Shown piece after piece: positions 5,316 through 5,397 of a stretch of DNA of 5,397 nt; the first letter of the stretch is position 1; every line of letters begins with the position of its first letter. Made by a program: the position numbers and the translations under genes. Source of the stretch: an uncultured Blautia sp. (GTDB lineage Bacteria > Bacillota > Clostridia > Lachnospirales > Lachnospiraceae); the NCBI RefSeq assembly GCF_934372025.1, contig NZ_CAKROJ010000100.1, forward strand, positions 1-5,397. Reading direction: 5' to 3'. The notes under the pieces were generated by a model. That model made no database searches. It saw only the letters and a program-made list of their open reading frames with translations, and had not been told where the DNA came from.

Positions 5316-5397
5316 ACTTTGCTTTCTTTTCCCTGTAATTTTTTCTACTTCCAAAACATATCATTGCTCCATAACAAGACAATCTATTGTTCATCAT
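5314..5397 (-). CDS. Possible 3' end of a convergent gene cut by the window edge
   Basis: On the - strand a frame is open from the right edge for 27 codons and ends in TAA at 5314-5316, right at the hcp terminator. The tail ends in basic residues (SRKNYREKKAK). The stop position against a hairpin is what a convergent gene end would look like, but the fragment is too short to recognise. Two tandem ATG codons at the edge (5392-5397) have no visible ribosome binding site because the window stops there. It may equally be noncoding. Confidence 0.2.
   Translation of the reverse strand: MMNNRLSCYGAMICFGSRKNYREKKAK

Noticed and set aside
5097..5354. 85-codon open frame on the - strand running across the hcp terminator
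   Set aside because: Most of it is antisense to the 3' end of hcp and it reads straight through the hairpin stem, so it is unlikely to be a gene.

Overview
The window looks like a chromosomal segment of a low-GC anaerobic Firmicute, most likely a clostridial or Lachnospiraceae-type gut bacterium. The reasons are AT-rich coding sequence, strong AGGAGG-type ribosome binding sites, a TTG start codon, Rho-independent terminators with short loops, and protein sequences typical of that group (for example the extra-cysteine N-terminus of the hybrid-cluster protein). The taxonomic guess is an inference from sequence style, not from a database match.

Layout: a divergent arrangement centred on about 2937-3034. 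To the right, on the + strand, a 198-residue iron-sulfur ferredoxin-like protein (3035-3631) is followed 13 bases later by the hybrid-cluster protein Hcp (3645-5243), closed by a Rho-independent terminator (5275-5315). To the left, on the - strand, a Crp/Fnr-family regulator (2244-2936, TTG start) resembles HcpR regulators of hcp genes. Behind it on the same strand are a flavodoxin (1726-2202), a SprT-like zinc metallopeptidase fused to a small C-terminal Tudor-like domain (1013-1726), and a LysR-family regulator (119-997). That group ends in a hairpin with 17-bp arms (29-72). The flavodoxin group seems to have its own promoter (TTTACA-16-TATAAT, 2235-2262) across the end of the regulator gene, so it may be partly independent of it.

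How the genes work together: Hcp enzymes reduce nitric oxide (and hydroxylamine in vitro) and protect anaerobes from nitrosative stress. They need low-potential electrons. The ferredoxin-like protein is the obvious donor here, since no hcr-type NADH reductase is present, and the flavodoxin is a possible second carrier. The Crp/Fnr regulator probably senses NO or redox state and switches on the divergent ferredoxin-hcp operon. An imperfect 16-bp inverted repeat centred 41.5 bases before the predicted start of transcription is a good candidate for its binding site, and a second, perfect 13-bp palindrome lies next to it. The roles of the SprT-like protein and the LysR regulator in this setting are unknown.

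There are no RNA genes, CRISPR arrays, insertion sequences or other mobile elements that I can see. The window is a conventional stress-response locus. The parts most worth following up are the operator architecture, the unusual cysteine pattern of the ferredoxin-like protein, and the flavodoxin/SprT-like/LysR operon.
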